DNA from: Qingrenia yutianensis | Lineage (GTDB): Bacteria > Bacillota > Clostridia > UMGS1810 | Length of the DNA: 36,875 nucleotides | Assembly: GCF_014385105.1 (NCBI RefSeq) | Contig: NZ_JACRTE010000016.1 | Span: 1 to 36,875 of the forward strand | Direction of reading: 5' to 3' | In this document: in pieces, positions 1 to 6,578 of the stretch | Layout: the number at the start of each line of letters is the position of its first letter | Position numbering within the stretch: the first letter of the stretch is position 1 | Notes under the pieces: generated by a model | What the model was told of the DNA's origin: nothing | The model's input: the letters and a program-made list of their open reading frames with translations, nothing else | The model's database searches: none | Translations under genes and position numbers: made by a program

Positions 1-798
1 TATTTCTGTTTTGGGGTATACTGCTTCAATAGCTGCAGGAAAGCCTGTAAGTCCGTCAACACAAGCTATCAATATATCCTGCAATCCCCGGTTTTTCAAT
101 CCGTTCATAACAGATAACCAGAACTTAGCACTTTCATTTTCTCCTACCCACATACCCAACACTTCTTTGAGTCCATTCATATTAATGCCGATTGCTATGT
201 ATACAGCTTTTTTTACAATCTGACCTTCGCTTCTTACGTGAAAGTGTATAGCATCCATAAAGACAACCGCATATATTTCTTCGAGTGGTCTTGACTGCCA
301 TTCACGCACGATTGGCAGTATTTTATCGGTTATTCGACTTATGGTTGTGTCTGAACAGTCTAAACCGTAAATATCCCCGATATGAGCTTCTATATCGCTT
401 GTAGTCATACCTTTAGCATACATCGATATTATCTTTTCTTCGATGTCGCCGGTCAGCGTTGTTTGATTCTTCTTTACAAGCTGCGGCTCAAATACACCGT
501 CTCTGTCTCTCGGTATTTTGATTTTCGTCTCACCAAAGCTTGTTTTAAGGGTCTTTTTGGAATAGCCGTTGCGGCTATTTTCACCCTCTTTGTTGCGATA
601 ATCATACTTGGTGTAACCCAATTCATCATCAAGTTCTCCGTCAAGACCGTTTTCTAGCATTTCTCCGACCATCATTTTGAATACATCTTTCAGGTCATCA
701 AAATTCTTCACATCGAGTCCTTTCATGATGTTACGCAAATTCTCCTTGCGTTCTTTTTCCGCTGCCCGTTCTTCGGGACTTAATTTGTACTTAGGCAT
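1..798 (-). CDS. IS256-family (mutator type) transposase, C-terminus beyond the window edge
   Basis: The gene starts at an ATG at 798-796 (MPKYKLSPEERAAEKERK) with GGAGG about 9 bases upstream, and reads open for 266 codons to base 1. Family features visible: an N-terminal segment with GELDDELGYTKYD, then SRNGYSKKTLKT, a zinc-less DNA-binding region, and two of the three DDE residues, the Asp of VFMDAIHFHVR and the Asp of ACVDGLTGFP. The catalytic Glu lies outside the window. The enzyme would cut and circularise the element before re-insertion (family knowledge). No frameshift or internal stop is seen, so the copy may be intact. It is the only obvious transposase in the window and sits next to the AT-rich toxin island, which suggests this side of the origin accepts foreign DNA. 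Confidence 0.9.
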   Translation of the reverse strand, partial: MPKYKLSPEERAAEKERKENLRNIMKGLDVKNFDDLKDVFKMMVGEMLENGLDGELDDELGYTKYDYRNKEGENSRNGYSKKTLKTSFGETKIKIPRDRDGVFEPQLVKKNQTTLTGDIEEKIISMYAKGMTTSDIEAHIGDIYGLDCSDTTISRITDKILPIVREWQSRPLEEIYAVVFMDAIHFHVRSEGQIVKKAVYIAIGINMNGLKEVLGMWVGENESAKFWLSVMNGLKNRGLQDILIACVDGLTGFPAAIEAVYPKTEI

Positions 799-882
799 AA
801 TTTAAACCTCCAAAATGATATTTTTATTATATATCATCTTGGAGGTCTTGTATAGACTTTACACAAAATTTGGGATAGTCTC
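1..882 (-). mobile_element. IS256-family insertion sequence, partial (one end plus most of the transposase)
   Basis: A transposase of the IS256/mutator type fills 1-798 on the minus strand. It is followed by a noncoding end whose outermost part, read inward from about 882, begins GAGACTATCCCAAATTTTG, a terminus typical of this family. The other end lies outside the window, so the inverted repeat pair and any target duplication cannot be checked. The exact outer base is uncertain by a few nucleotides. Confidence 0.85.
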
Positions 883-1060
883 GCCACTCCTCGATAAGAC
901 AACATTGCCTTAAAAACATATTTTTCGCGCCTTTCTGCGTTAAAAAAGCTCGCAATCCGTCAGGATTACTCACTTTTTTGCCTTGAAATTCATCAAAAAA
1001 TCTTGTTTTTAAGGTGCGGAGCAGTTTTGAATATCGGATTTTACAATTCAGACAAGAAAT
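883..1060. other. Non-coding stretch between the IS256 end and the terminator hairpins
   Basis: No convincing gene is seen here. A 102-codon minus-strand frame (1135-827) runs across this stretch and through the IS terminus. It has no good ribosome binding site and its last third is IS end sequence, so I treat it as fortuitous or as the remains of another element. Confidence 0.4.
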
Positions 1061-1098
1061 AAAACCTGCCGTTATGCTGACGCATATGGCAGGTTTTT
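1061..1098. terminator. Probable bidirectional terminator hairpin
   Basis: The stem AAACCTGCC / GGCAGGTTT encloses a smaller ATGC/GCAT stem. There is a T run on the plus strand (GGTTTTTGA) and GGTTTTATTT on the minus strand. It lies downstream of the minus-strand immunity-like operon. Confidence 0.55.
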
Positions 1099-1113
1099 GA
1101 CGTAGTATGAATT

Positions 1114-1173
1114 TAAAATACGGCTTCAAAACCAATGCTTTCTTATTGAGGAGAGGCTAAAAGCCGTTTTTTA
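1114..1173 (-). terminator. Possible terminator at the end of the immunity-like operon
   Basis: ACGGCTT and AAGCCGT form a 7-bp stem across a long loop and are followed on the minus strand by TATTTT. It begins at the stop codon of the 53-aa ORF. A smaller plus-strand GGCTaaaAGCC hairpin with six Ts is nested here. Confidence 0.35.
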
Positions 1174-1332
1174 TATTTTATTGAAAATTTTTATGTCTTC
1201 ATCTGAAAACTCATAATCTCTTATTTCACTGTCGGAATTTTCAGAATTTTTTATCAAAAATTCCAAGTCCGCCGAGGTTTTCTCCGCCTTTTTATCTATG
1301 TATTCAAGTTTTTCATATAATTTTTTATTCAT
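1171..1332 (-). CDS. Small hypothetical protein, 53 aa, last gene of the immunity-like operon
   Basis: A 53-codon frame starts at ATG 1332-1330 (MNKKLYEKLEYIDKKAEK) and stops with TAA at 1173-1171. It begins 18 bases after the stop of the preceding gene on the same strand. The protein is very charged and predicted helical: the first half is Lys-rich, and the second half is acidic (NSENSDSEIRDYEFSDED). No family is recognised. It is kept because of the tight same-strand spacing and the amino-acid bias shared with the neighbouring small genes. The ribosome binding site is poor (AAGTGAG). It could be a small immunity or antitoxin-like protein, or a chance ORF. Confidence 0.4.
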   Translation of the reverse strand: MNKKLYEKLEYIDKKAEKTSADLEFLIKNSENSDSEIRDYEFSDEDIKIFNKI

Positions 1333-1350
1333 TTCGGCTCACTTTAAAAA

Positions 1351-1656
1351 TTATAATTCTTTGTATTCTCGGTTTAATTCTACAAGCAAATCAAAAAGCC
1401 TTGTAGTATTTACCATACTCCACTCCCAGACTCTGAAAGCATAGGCAAACGAAACGAGGTATCTGTCCTTTGCAGGAGGCAGATTGTCGTAATCCATTTT
1501 TAAAAGTTTTTCCATCTCGGGAATTATCGTTTCTTCAAGCTGTTCTATTGTGCTTTCGCCCGGTGCATCATTTTTTCGTCTGCGAAGGTCATCTTTACTT
1601 ATTCTCAAAGCTATATCCACCTTTTTCTTAAATAACCTTACTTTTTCGCTTTCCAT
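1351..1656 (-). CDS. Small helical immunity-like protein, paralogue of 2397-2702
   Basis: The protein of 101 aa (MESEKVRLFKKKVDIALRIS...) is closely similar along its full length to the gene at 2397-2702. Shared blocks include DLRRRKND/ELRRRKND, PGEST, EQLEE, IIPE, EKLLKMDY, NLPP and VWEWSM. I place the start at the ATG at 1656 rather than an upstream ATG at 1686, because the bases before it (GGGGTAATTATA) align with those before the paralogue's start (GAGGTAATTATA). It is predicted to be mostly helical and soluble, with no signal peptide. Duplicated small genes behind a toxin cassette are typical of immunity arrays in polymorphic toxin systems; function is inferred only from this context. 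Confidence 0.7.
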   Translation of the reverse strand: MESEKVRLFKKKVDIALRISKDDLRRRKNDAPGESTIEQLEETIIPEMEKLLKMDYDNLPPAKDRYLVSFAYAFRVWEWSMVNTTRLFDLLVELNREYKEL

Positions 1657-1689
1657 TATAATTACCCCGTCCTTTAAAGTTTTCACATT

Positions 1690-1998
1690 TTAATTTATTT
1701 TCTTCCCTCCGGCAAATATTTCTTCGGGAAAGTTTTTATAATTTATGCAAAAATAGTTATCTTTCGTTATGAAAACGGGCGGATTGCCTTTCGTTTCAAC
1801 CGCTGCAAACGCAAAAGTTGTGAAATCCTCATAATTTTTATCGTCAACATCAAGGCCGTTATCATCATCAAAACAGGTATCAAATTTTGCCTTAATCTGT
1901 GAACCGTCTTTCCATTTCAATAACATTTCTTCATTTTCATATTCATTTATATTGCAATAAAATTTTATTACTTTTTTATCGTTTTTGCTGAAATACAT
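1690..1998 (-). CDS. Small acidic hypothetical protein, immunity-like context
   Basis: This is a 102-aa protein starting at ATG 1998 with AAGGG about 12 bases upstream. The sequence is acidic, with a DDDNGLDVDDKNYEDF stretch in the middle and beta-strand-like segments (KVIKFYCNINEY, VFITKDNYFCINY). It has no signal peptide or membrane segment. No family is recognised. Its size, solubility, AT-rich base use and place between two immunity-like genes suggest an immunity or accessory protein of the toxin cassette upstream. The next gene on the strand (the paralogue ending at 1351) begins about 33 bases after its stop. Confidence 0.6.
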   Translation of the reverse strand: MYFSKNDKKVIKFYCNINEYENEEMLLKWKDGSQIKAKFDTCFDDDNGLDVDDKNYEDFTTFAFAAVETKGNPPVFITKDNYFCINYKNFPEEIFAGGKKIN

Positions 1999-2027
1999 AT
2001 TTTTAAGACCCTTAAATTATAAAAATT

Positions 2028-2384
2028 TTAATTAAAATAATTTTTGATTACCTCATAAAACAACTTTTTCGTCTTGTTTTTCATAAAATTTTCGTATTTT
2101 TTCCCCGTATCATCATAAATTCTTTCAAGCACGCTGAAAGCTATAACTTCCTCGCTGTATCTGTCGTTTTCCGAAAGAACATTTTCGATAAAATCAAAAC
2201 ATTTTTTCAAATTTCCAAAATCGCCGTTATCTCCGCAAGACAGCAAATACGGCGTAAATACATTGCCGAACACCGTGTGTGAACCCGTTTCGTCCTTTTC
2301 CTGCCACAATGTTTCTTCTTCATACTTTTCCTTTATTTCGGGTATATTTTTTAACAGACACAAATTTAATTCTTTTGTTTTCAT
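2028..2384 (-). CDS. Small helical protein resembling the DUF7674-type immunity-associated family
   Basis: A 118-aa protein starting at ATG 2384 (SD GGGAA). The pattern PEIKEKYEEE...TVFGNVFTPYLLSC, then a helical run containing LKKCFDFIENVLSENDRY and EEVIAFSVLERIYDD, resembles from memory a family of immunity-associated proteins (DUF7674). That assignment is not verified. It is soluble with no export signal. It lies 12 bases downstream of the paralogue gene at 2397-2702 and so is probably co-transcribed with it. The likely role is neutralising a toxin or serving as an orphan immunity gene. Confidence 0.55.
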   Translation of the reverse strand: MKTKELNLCLLKNIPEIKEKYEEETLWQEKDETGSHTVFGNVFTPYLLSCGDNGDFGNLKKCFDFIENVLSENDRYSEEVIAFSVLERIYDDTGKKYENFMKNKTKKLFYEVIKNYFN

Positions 2385-2396
2385 AAAAATTTCCCA

Positions 2397-2702
2397 TTAT
2401 AATTTTTTGTAATCTTCGTGTAATTTCACAATGAGCAAATACAATGTTGACGCGTTTTTCATACTCCATTCCCACACTTTGAGAGCATATGCGAGCGAAA
2501 TCAAATATCTGTCCTCTACCGGCGGCAGATTATTATAATCCATTTTCAAAAGTTTTTCCAGCTCGGGAATTATTACTTCTTCAAGTTGCTCAACCGTGCT
2601 TTCGCCCGGCATATCGTTTTTTCTTCTTCTTAATTCGTCCTTGCTGATGTCAAGCGCCTTTTCTAAGTTTTTCTTAAACATTTTTACTTTTTCGCTTTCC
2701 AT
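2397..2702 (-). CDS. Small helical immunity-like protein, paralogue of 1351-1656
   Basis: A 101-aa protein (MESEKVKMFKKNLEKALDIS...) whose start ATG at 2702 is preceded by GTGAGG. It is a clear paralogue of the gene 741 bases further along the same operon. The two keep identical lengths and the same central motif set (RRRKND, PGEST, EQLEE, EKLLKMDY), but differ most near the C-terminus, where one has NTTRLFDLLVELNREYKEL and the other NASTLYLLIVKLHEDYKKL. This pattern suits immunity proteins diversifying against related toxins. No catalytic motif is seen. The gene follows the metallophosphoesterase by 16 bases. Confidence 0.7.
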   Translation of the reverse strand: MESEKVKMFKKNLEKALDISKDELRRRKNDMPGESTVEQLEEVIIPELEKLLKMDYNNLPPVEDRYLISLAYALKVWEWSMKNASTLYLLIVKLHEDYKKL

Positions 2703-2718
2703 TATAATTACCTCACTT

Positions 2719-3393
2719 TTATTCTATCGGGATGATTTCATCAAAAACGCAAGTGTACTTTTCGTTTATTTTTTTGTCGTCGTGATAATGCCCGAAAAAC
2801 CACTTTTTAAAATCAATTTTATTCGATATTTCGTCTAAAAAATCATTTATCCCGTCATTTTCATAATGAAAAATCCCGCTGTTTATAAACCCGGGCGCGC
2901 AATGAGTTATGATATAATCTACTTTCCGCCCGTTTTTTTCAAGATTTTTTCGTGCGTTTTCATATTCTTCCGCGCTTGGAATTTCCTCTTTCCACCACGA
3001 TATTCCCTCGGTACGGTATTCTTTGTCGTGAGAATTTGCACCGCCGAACGCAAAAATTTTCTTTTTGTCAATATTGTATACTTCACCGCGCATTAAATGA
3101 AAAATTCCTTCGTCAATTTTTTGCACCTTGCCGCCCAATAAATCTGCAATTTCAAAATTTTTAAGCATATCAAAATTTTCGTGGTTTCCGTCAATGAACA
3201 ATGTGGTAAAATTCTTGTTTTTCAGCCAGTTGAGCCAGTATTTTTCCTCATTTTTACCGTTCCAGACACCGCCGAAATCACCGCAGATAATCACATAATC
3301 TTCTTTTGTCAGCGTTTTCTGCTCAGGAAAATTCTTCGTGTTCAGCTTTTTTATGTCGATAGGAATGTGTGTATCGCCCGTTATGTATATCAT
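2719..3393 (-). CDS. Calcineurin-like metallophosphoesterase
   Basis: A 224-aa protein with the full metal-binding set of the calcineurin-like family: GDTH at residues 6-9 (Asp7, His9), CGDFGG, GNHE, THCAP and the final GHYH. It should therefore be a two-metal phosphoesterase acting on a phosphomono- or diester; the substrate is unknown. It is cytoplasmic, with no signal peptide. The start ATG at 3393 has AAGGAG 8 bases upstream, and this site overlaps the end of the toxin gene that stops at 3406, so the two are almost certainly translated from one message. It may be an accessory or modifying enzyme for the toxin cassette, an RNA/DNA end-processing enzyme, or an unrelated housekeeping gene caught in the island. 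Confidence 0.85.
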   Translation of the reverse strand: MIYITGDTHIPIDIKKLNTKNFPEQKTLTKEDYVIICGDFGGVWNGKNEEKYWLNWLKNKNFTTLFIDGNHENFDMLKNFEIADLLGGKVQKIDEGIFHLMRGEVYNIDKKKIFAFGGANSHDKEYRTEGISWWKEEIPSAEEYENARKNLEKNGRKVDYIITHCAPGFINSGIFHYENDGINDFLDEISNKIDFKKWFFGHYHDDKKINEKYTCVFDEIIPIE

Positions 3394-3405
3394 TTTATCA
3401 TCTCC

Positions 3406-4161
3406 TTAATCAAACCAAAGCAAGTCATTTAGTGTTTTATATCCTTTATAAGGAAGAAATACTCTCTCCACAGGAACTTTTTCAATTTTTAATTGTTTCG
3501 CTATTTGTAATCTATGATGACCATCAACTACATACTTTTCTCCCATATATTCCACATATTTTATACTTTCCTTTATTCCGTTTTTTCTTATATCTTCTAA
3601 TAATCTGTTATACTCTTTTCTGCTTAATGTAATACTATGCGTTTGTATTAGTTTGCTTGTCGAGATTCTCTCTATACCTTTACCCACATCAGCAATATCG
3701 TCGGAATGTCTTATAATGTCTTCTGCACTGTCAACAATATCGGAAATTTTATCTGCACTCTTTACAGCGTCTATAGCATCATCACCGTATTTTGCAATTT
3801 TTAAAATTTTTCCGCCGTACTTTGTAACTTCTCCGACAATAGGCGCTATAGAAACTATATCCAACGATAGTTTAAGTAAATCTTTTTTTGTGTGATTGTA
3901 ATGACTTACATCATAAACAAAATCTCTTACATCAAATATTGCGTCTAATCCTACTAAAGCAAGCAGAGCGCCGACTATAACAGACCATACATTTCCCGAA
4001 ACTGTGTTTTTTTCCGAATAATCGCCTAAAACGACTTGTTCCACAGTATCAGTAAATGGGTCAAGCAAGTCTTGTGCCAAATCATTTTCATCATTGTATA
4101 AATCTTTTATACTTCCTATGTTTTCGATAAAGTTTCCGTCTTTATCCAAAACTTCAGCCAT
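3406..4161 (-). CDS. Polymorphic toxin C-terminal fragment with ParB-like domain
   Basis: 251 residues from the first ATG. Residues about 50-80 (VWSVIVGALLALVGLDAIFD) are hydrophobic, and the segment through DLLKLSLDIVSIAPIVGEVTK resembles the glycine/hydrophobic pre-toxin linkers found before toxin domains. The C-terminal 80 residues carry a ParB/sulfiredoxin-like fold signature, with TLSRKEYNRLLEDIRKNGIKES and the motif VDGHHRLQIAKQL. ParB-like nuclease domains are known as tips of polymorphic toxins. The first ATG has no ribosome binding site, and the frame reads on upstream without a start codon, so this is the 3' part of a once larger gene (see 4162-4329). It probably represents an orphan or silent toxin tip followed by its immunity genes. 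Confidence 0.7.
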   Translation of the reverse strand: MAEVLDKDGNFIENIGSIKDLYNDENDLAQDLLDPFTDTVEQVVLGDYSEKNTVSGNVWSVIVGALLALVGLDAIFDVRDFVYDVSHYNHTKKDLLKLSLDIVSIAPIVGEVTKYGGKILKIAKYGDDAIDAVKSADKISDIVDSAEDIIRHSDDIADVGKGIERISTSKLIQTHSITLSRKEYNRLLEDIRKNGIKESIKYVEYMGEKYVVDGHHRLQIAKQLKIEKVPVERVFLPYKGYKTLNDLLWFD

Positions 4162-4329
4162 ACAATCACAATTCGGGTGAAAAGGTATAAAATTCTCTCC
4201 TGCGGAAGCCTCATTTATAGGTATTGATTTTCCTACATTTGTATGACATTCTTCGCAATCGTTGCCGTTTGAAATAATACGGTAATAAACACCGCCTTTT
4301 TCCGCTAACCTGTTTAATTTATAGTAAAG
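4162..4329 (-). pseudogene. 5' remnant of the toxin gene with a phage minor-head (MuF/SPP1 gp7-like) cysteine motif
   Basis: Reading the frame of the 3406-4161 gene upstream gives an open stretch to a TAA at 4383-4381, with no ATG, GTG or TTG. It encodes KLNRLAEKGGVYYRI, then DCEECHTNVGK, then about 20 residues on FIPFHPNCDC leading straight into the Met of the downstream ORF. The pattern C-x2-C ... G ... P-F-H-P-x-C-x-C is the characteristic C-terminal end of phage minor head (MuF, SPP1 gp7-like) proteins. MuF-fused polymorphic toxins carried by temperate phages are an established class. The rest of the head domain is missing, and sequence beyond about 4330 no longer looks related, so the gene was truncated at its 5' side. 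Confidence 0.65.
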
Positions 4330-4389
4330 CGCAAAAATTTTTGTGTAGTAACATAAAAAAAGAGGAATTTTCGGAAAGTTTTATAAATT

Positions 4390-4428
4390 ACTTAAAAAAT
4401 CTCCGTTTGCGAAAACACAAACGGAGAT
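4390..4428 (-). terminator. Rho-independent terminator of the hydG operon
   Basis: A nine-base stem CTCCGTTTG / CAAACGGAG (4401-4426) is followed on the minus strand by ATTTTTTAAG. It sits directly after the stop of the TM1266-like gene and separates it from the toxin island. Confidence 0.9.
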
Positions 4429-4433
4429 AAAAA

Positions 4434-4682
4434 CTAATGATTTGAAAAAGTGGTTTTTGTGCTTATGCCGTCAATTCTGCCGAGTTTGCCCGTCAGCGCA
4501 TTGGTTTCGTCCTGCGGTGCGTCAACGGCAACACTTATCACCGAAATATTTTTCGCTTTATACGGAATTCCCATTCTGCCTATTATATAATCTTTATATT
4601 CGTGCAAAATTCTGTTCAATTCTTCGGTTTTTTCGATATTCTCCACGATAATTGAAATAAGCGCAACTCTTGTTTCTTCCAT
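4434..4682 (-). CDS. TM1266-type putative iron-only hydrogenase system regulator
   Basis: An 82-aa protein (MEETRVALISIIVENIEK...) that matches the small TM1266-like family: a ferredoxin-like/NikR C-terminal-like fold, with RMGIPYKAKNISVISVAVDAP and GKLGRIDGISTKTTFS. Members are commonly found beside [FeFe]-hydrogenase genes or maturases and are named as putative regulators of that system. There is no separate DNA-binding domain in this short form. The start ATG at 4682 has AAGGAG 7 bases upstream and lies 10 bases after hydG's stop, so the two form an operon ended by the terminator at 4390-4428. The regulatory role is family annotation, not shown by the sequence. Confidence 0.85.
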   Translation of the reverse strand: MEETRVALISIIVENIEKTEELNRILHEYKDYIIGRMGIPYKAKNISVISVAVDAPQDETNALTGKLGRIDGISTKTTFSNH

Positions 4683-4692
4683 AAACTTCTCC

Positions 4693-6138
4693 TTAAAATC
4701 TGAAATCTCTTATTCCTTCTTCAATTTTTTTAAGATTTTCAATGCAAATATTTTTAACTTTTTCTTTCGGAATGTTTTCAAGTTCTTTATTTATAAGCGC
4801 CTCGCCTGCTTTCACCGTTTCGGGCGACGCATAATCCATCAAAAATTCTTTGAGCGTCATAAGCGCGTTGGGGTGACAGCAATTCTGAATTTGTCCCGAC
4901 TTGCACAGCGACATAAACCTGTCGCCCGTTCTGCCCTCGCGGTAGCACGCGGTGCAGAAAGAGGGGATATATCCCATATTCATAAGCCATCTTAACACCT
5001 CGTCGAGCGTGCGCTGGTCGGAAACGTCAAACTGCTCTGTATCGTGCGGACGTTCCTTCTCGGTATATCCGCCGACCGACGTTCTCGAGCCTCCGCTTAT
5101 CTGCGAAACGCCGAGTCTTATAACCTTTTCTCTCACCGCCTGGCTCTCGCGCGTTGAGATAATCATACCCGTATACGGAACGGCAATTCTTATAAGCGCG
5201 CATATTTTTGCGAAAATATCGTCGCTTATGCCGTTGTCAAATACGTTCGGGTCGATGTCGTCCGCTTTTTTAATTCGCGGAACGCTTATTGTGTGAGGAC
5301 CTACGCCGTGCACCGCCTCAAGATGTTCAGCGTGCATCAAAAGTCCGGCAAATTCGTATTTATACATTTCAAGGCCGAACAAAACGCCCAGTCCAACATC
5401 ATCAATACCGCCCTCCATAGCTCTGTCCATAGCCTCGGTGTGATAATTATAGTCGTGCTTGGGACCTGTGGGGTGGAGCTGAAGATAACTTTCTTTATGA
5501 TAGGTTTCCTGGAAAAGGATATATGTGCCGATTCCCGCCTCTTTAAGCTTTCGGTAACTTTCAACGTCTGTTGCGGCAATATTTACGTTAACGCGTCTTA
5601 TTTCGCCGTGCTTGTTTTTTATTGAATAAATAGTTTTTATGCTTTCGAGAATGTATTCAAGCGGATTGTTAACAGGGTCTTCGCCTGCCTCGATTGCAAG
5701 ACGCTTATGTCCCATATTCTGAAGCGCGATAACCTCGTTTTTAATTTCCTCCTGTGTGAGTTTTTTGCGCGGAATGTGCTTGTTAACCGCGTGATAAGGA
5801 CAGTATACACAGCCGTTTACACAGTAGTTTGAAAGATAAAGAGGTGCAAAAATAACAATTCTGTTGCCGTAAAAAGCTTTTTTAATCTCCTCGGCGAGCG
5901 CATACATTTTTTCTATTTTTTCGGGAATTTCGCACGCCAAAAGCACCGATGCCTCTCTGTGGTCAAGACCTCTGCAAAACGTGCCTTTGTCTGTTTTATA
6001 CGGACGTGCTTTTTCAAGAATTTCGTCGATTAACGCCTCGTTGTTTTTGTTTTGCTCGGCGTATTCGAGCGTTTTTCTGATTTCTTCGTCATTGATAAAT
6101 TCGTCCGCAATGAGCGATTTTTTGTCGTATTTATACAT
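4693..6138 (-). CDS. hydG: [FeFe] hydrogenase H-cluster radical SAM maturase HydG
   Basis: 481 residues, the usual HydG length. The radical-SAM cluster motif is CVNGCVYC (Cys106, 110, 113), in the CX3CX2C spacing typical of HydG. The C-terminal CX2CX22C motif for the second cluster is present (Cys395, Cys398, Cys421), within CTACYREGRTGDR. HydG cleaves tyrosine with S-adenosylmethionine to make CO and cyanide ligands for the H-cluster. The N-terminal region (ADEFINDEEI, EALIDEILEKARPYKTDKG) also fits the family and separates it from ThiH. The start ATG at 6138 follows AGAGAGG. A good promoter lies at 6202-6230. HydE, HydF and the hydrogenase itself are not in this window. Confidence 0.96.
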   Translation of the reverse strand: MYKYDKKSLIADEFINDEEIRKTLEYAEQNKNNEALIDEILEKARPYKTDKGTFCRGLDHREASVLLACEIPEKIEKMYALAEEIKKAFYGNRIVIFAPLYLSNYCVNGCVYCPYHAVNKHIPRKKLTQEEIKNEVIALQNMGHKRLAIEAGEDPVNNPLEYILESIKTIYSIKNKHGEIRRVNVNIAATDVESYRKLKEAGIGTYILFQETYHKESYLQLHPTGPKHDYNYHTEAMDRAMEGGIDDVGLGVLFGLEMYKYEFAGLLMHAEHLEAVHGVGPHTISVPRIKKADDIDPNVFDNGISDDIFAKICALIRIAVPYTGMIISTRESQAVREKVIRLGVSQISGGSRTSVGGYTEKERPHDTEQFDVSDQRTLDEVLRWLMNMGYIPSFCTACYREGRTGDRFMSLCKSGQIQNCCHPNALMTLKEFLMDYASPETVKAGEALINKELENIPKEKVKNICIENLKKIEEGIRDFRF

Positions 6139-6201
6139 TAAAATTTTCCTCTCTTTCGGTTCAGATTTTCTTCACCGTTAGTAAATTAGTATATTTATTT
6201 C

Positions 6202-6230
6202 ATTTTATCACATATGTTTTTTTATGTCAA
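6202..6230 (-). promoter_or_regulatory. Promoter for hydG
   Basis: On the minus strand, TTGACA (6230-6225), a 17-base spacer, then TAAAAT (6207-6202). It is about 64 bases upstream of the hydG start codon and close to the sigma-A consensus. Confidence 0.75.
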
Positions 6231-6270
6231 ATTTTTTGTTTTTTATTTTATAAATTCTAAATAATATAAC

Positions 6271-6304
6271 AAAAACAGGAATAAATTAAAAATTCATTCC
6301 TGTT
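6271..6304 (-). terminator. Terminator of tRNA-Arg
   Basis: The stem ACAGGAAT / ATTCCTGT (6275-6303), read on the minus strand, is followed by TTTTTGTT. It directly abuts the CCA end of the tRNA. Confidence 0.75.
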
Positions 6305-6379
6305 TGGCACCCTCTGCGAGAATCGAACTCACAACTAACCCTTAGGAGGGGTTTGTTATATCCATTTAACTAAGAGGGC
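6305..6379 (-). tRNA. tRNA-Arg (anticodon CCT)
   Basis: The minus strand folds as a tRNA. The acceptor GCCCTCT pairs with AGAGGGT (one G-U), the anticodon stem AACCC/GGGTT encloses loop CTCCTAA with anticodon CCT (reads AGG), and the T-arm GTGAG TTCGATT CTCGC is canonical. CCA is encoded (TGG at 6305-6307 on the plus strand). Confidence 0.95.
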
Positions 6380-6410
6380 TAAAAATCTTATTTTTATCTC
6401 TAACATTACT

Positions 6411-6440
6411 ACTATACTTTATAATAATACAATTTGTCAA
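6411..6440 (-). promoter_or_regulatory. Probable promoter for tRNA-Arg
   Basis: TTGACA (6440-6435 read on the minus strand), an 18-base spacer, then TATAGT (6416-6411), about 32 bases upstream of the tRNA. It diverges from the dnaA promoter. Confidence 0.6.
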
Positions 6441-6459
6441 TATTTTTTTACAAAATTCC

Positions 6460-6488
6460 TTGAAAAAAATATTATTTTGTGTTATAAT
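6460..6488 (+). promoter_or_regulatory. Promoter for dnaA
   Basis: TTGAAA, a 17-base spacer, then TATAAT, giving a leader of roughly 80 bases to the dnaA start. No consensus DnaA box is seen in this leader, so autoregulation would have to act from the boxes downstream of dnaA or from weak sites. Confidence 0.8.
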
Positions 6489-6578
6489 ATCTGATGTATA
6501 TTTGTGCTTATTAAAAATTTTTATATACTTTTGTGTTATTTTTAATTTTTACTGTTTTTTACGTTAAAGGAGATAGAA

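Noticed and set aside
827..1135. 102-codon minus-strand ORF crossing the IS256 terminus
   Set aside because: It has no ribosome binding site, its last third is IS end sequence, and it runs through a terminator-like hairpin. Kept only as possible debris of another element.
3406..4161. Toxin ORF as a genuine chromosomal or plasmid ParB partition protein
   Set aside because: It lacks the ParB helix-turn-helix and dimerisation domain, the ParB-like fold is at the C-terminus after a hydrophobic pre-toxin segment, and there is no ParA next to it.
6380..6578. Second origin segment upstream of dnaA (bipartite origin as in Bacillus)
   Set aside because: No TTATCCACA match or near match occurs in this interval; it is explained by two divergent promoters.
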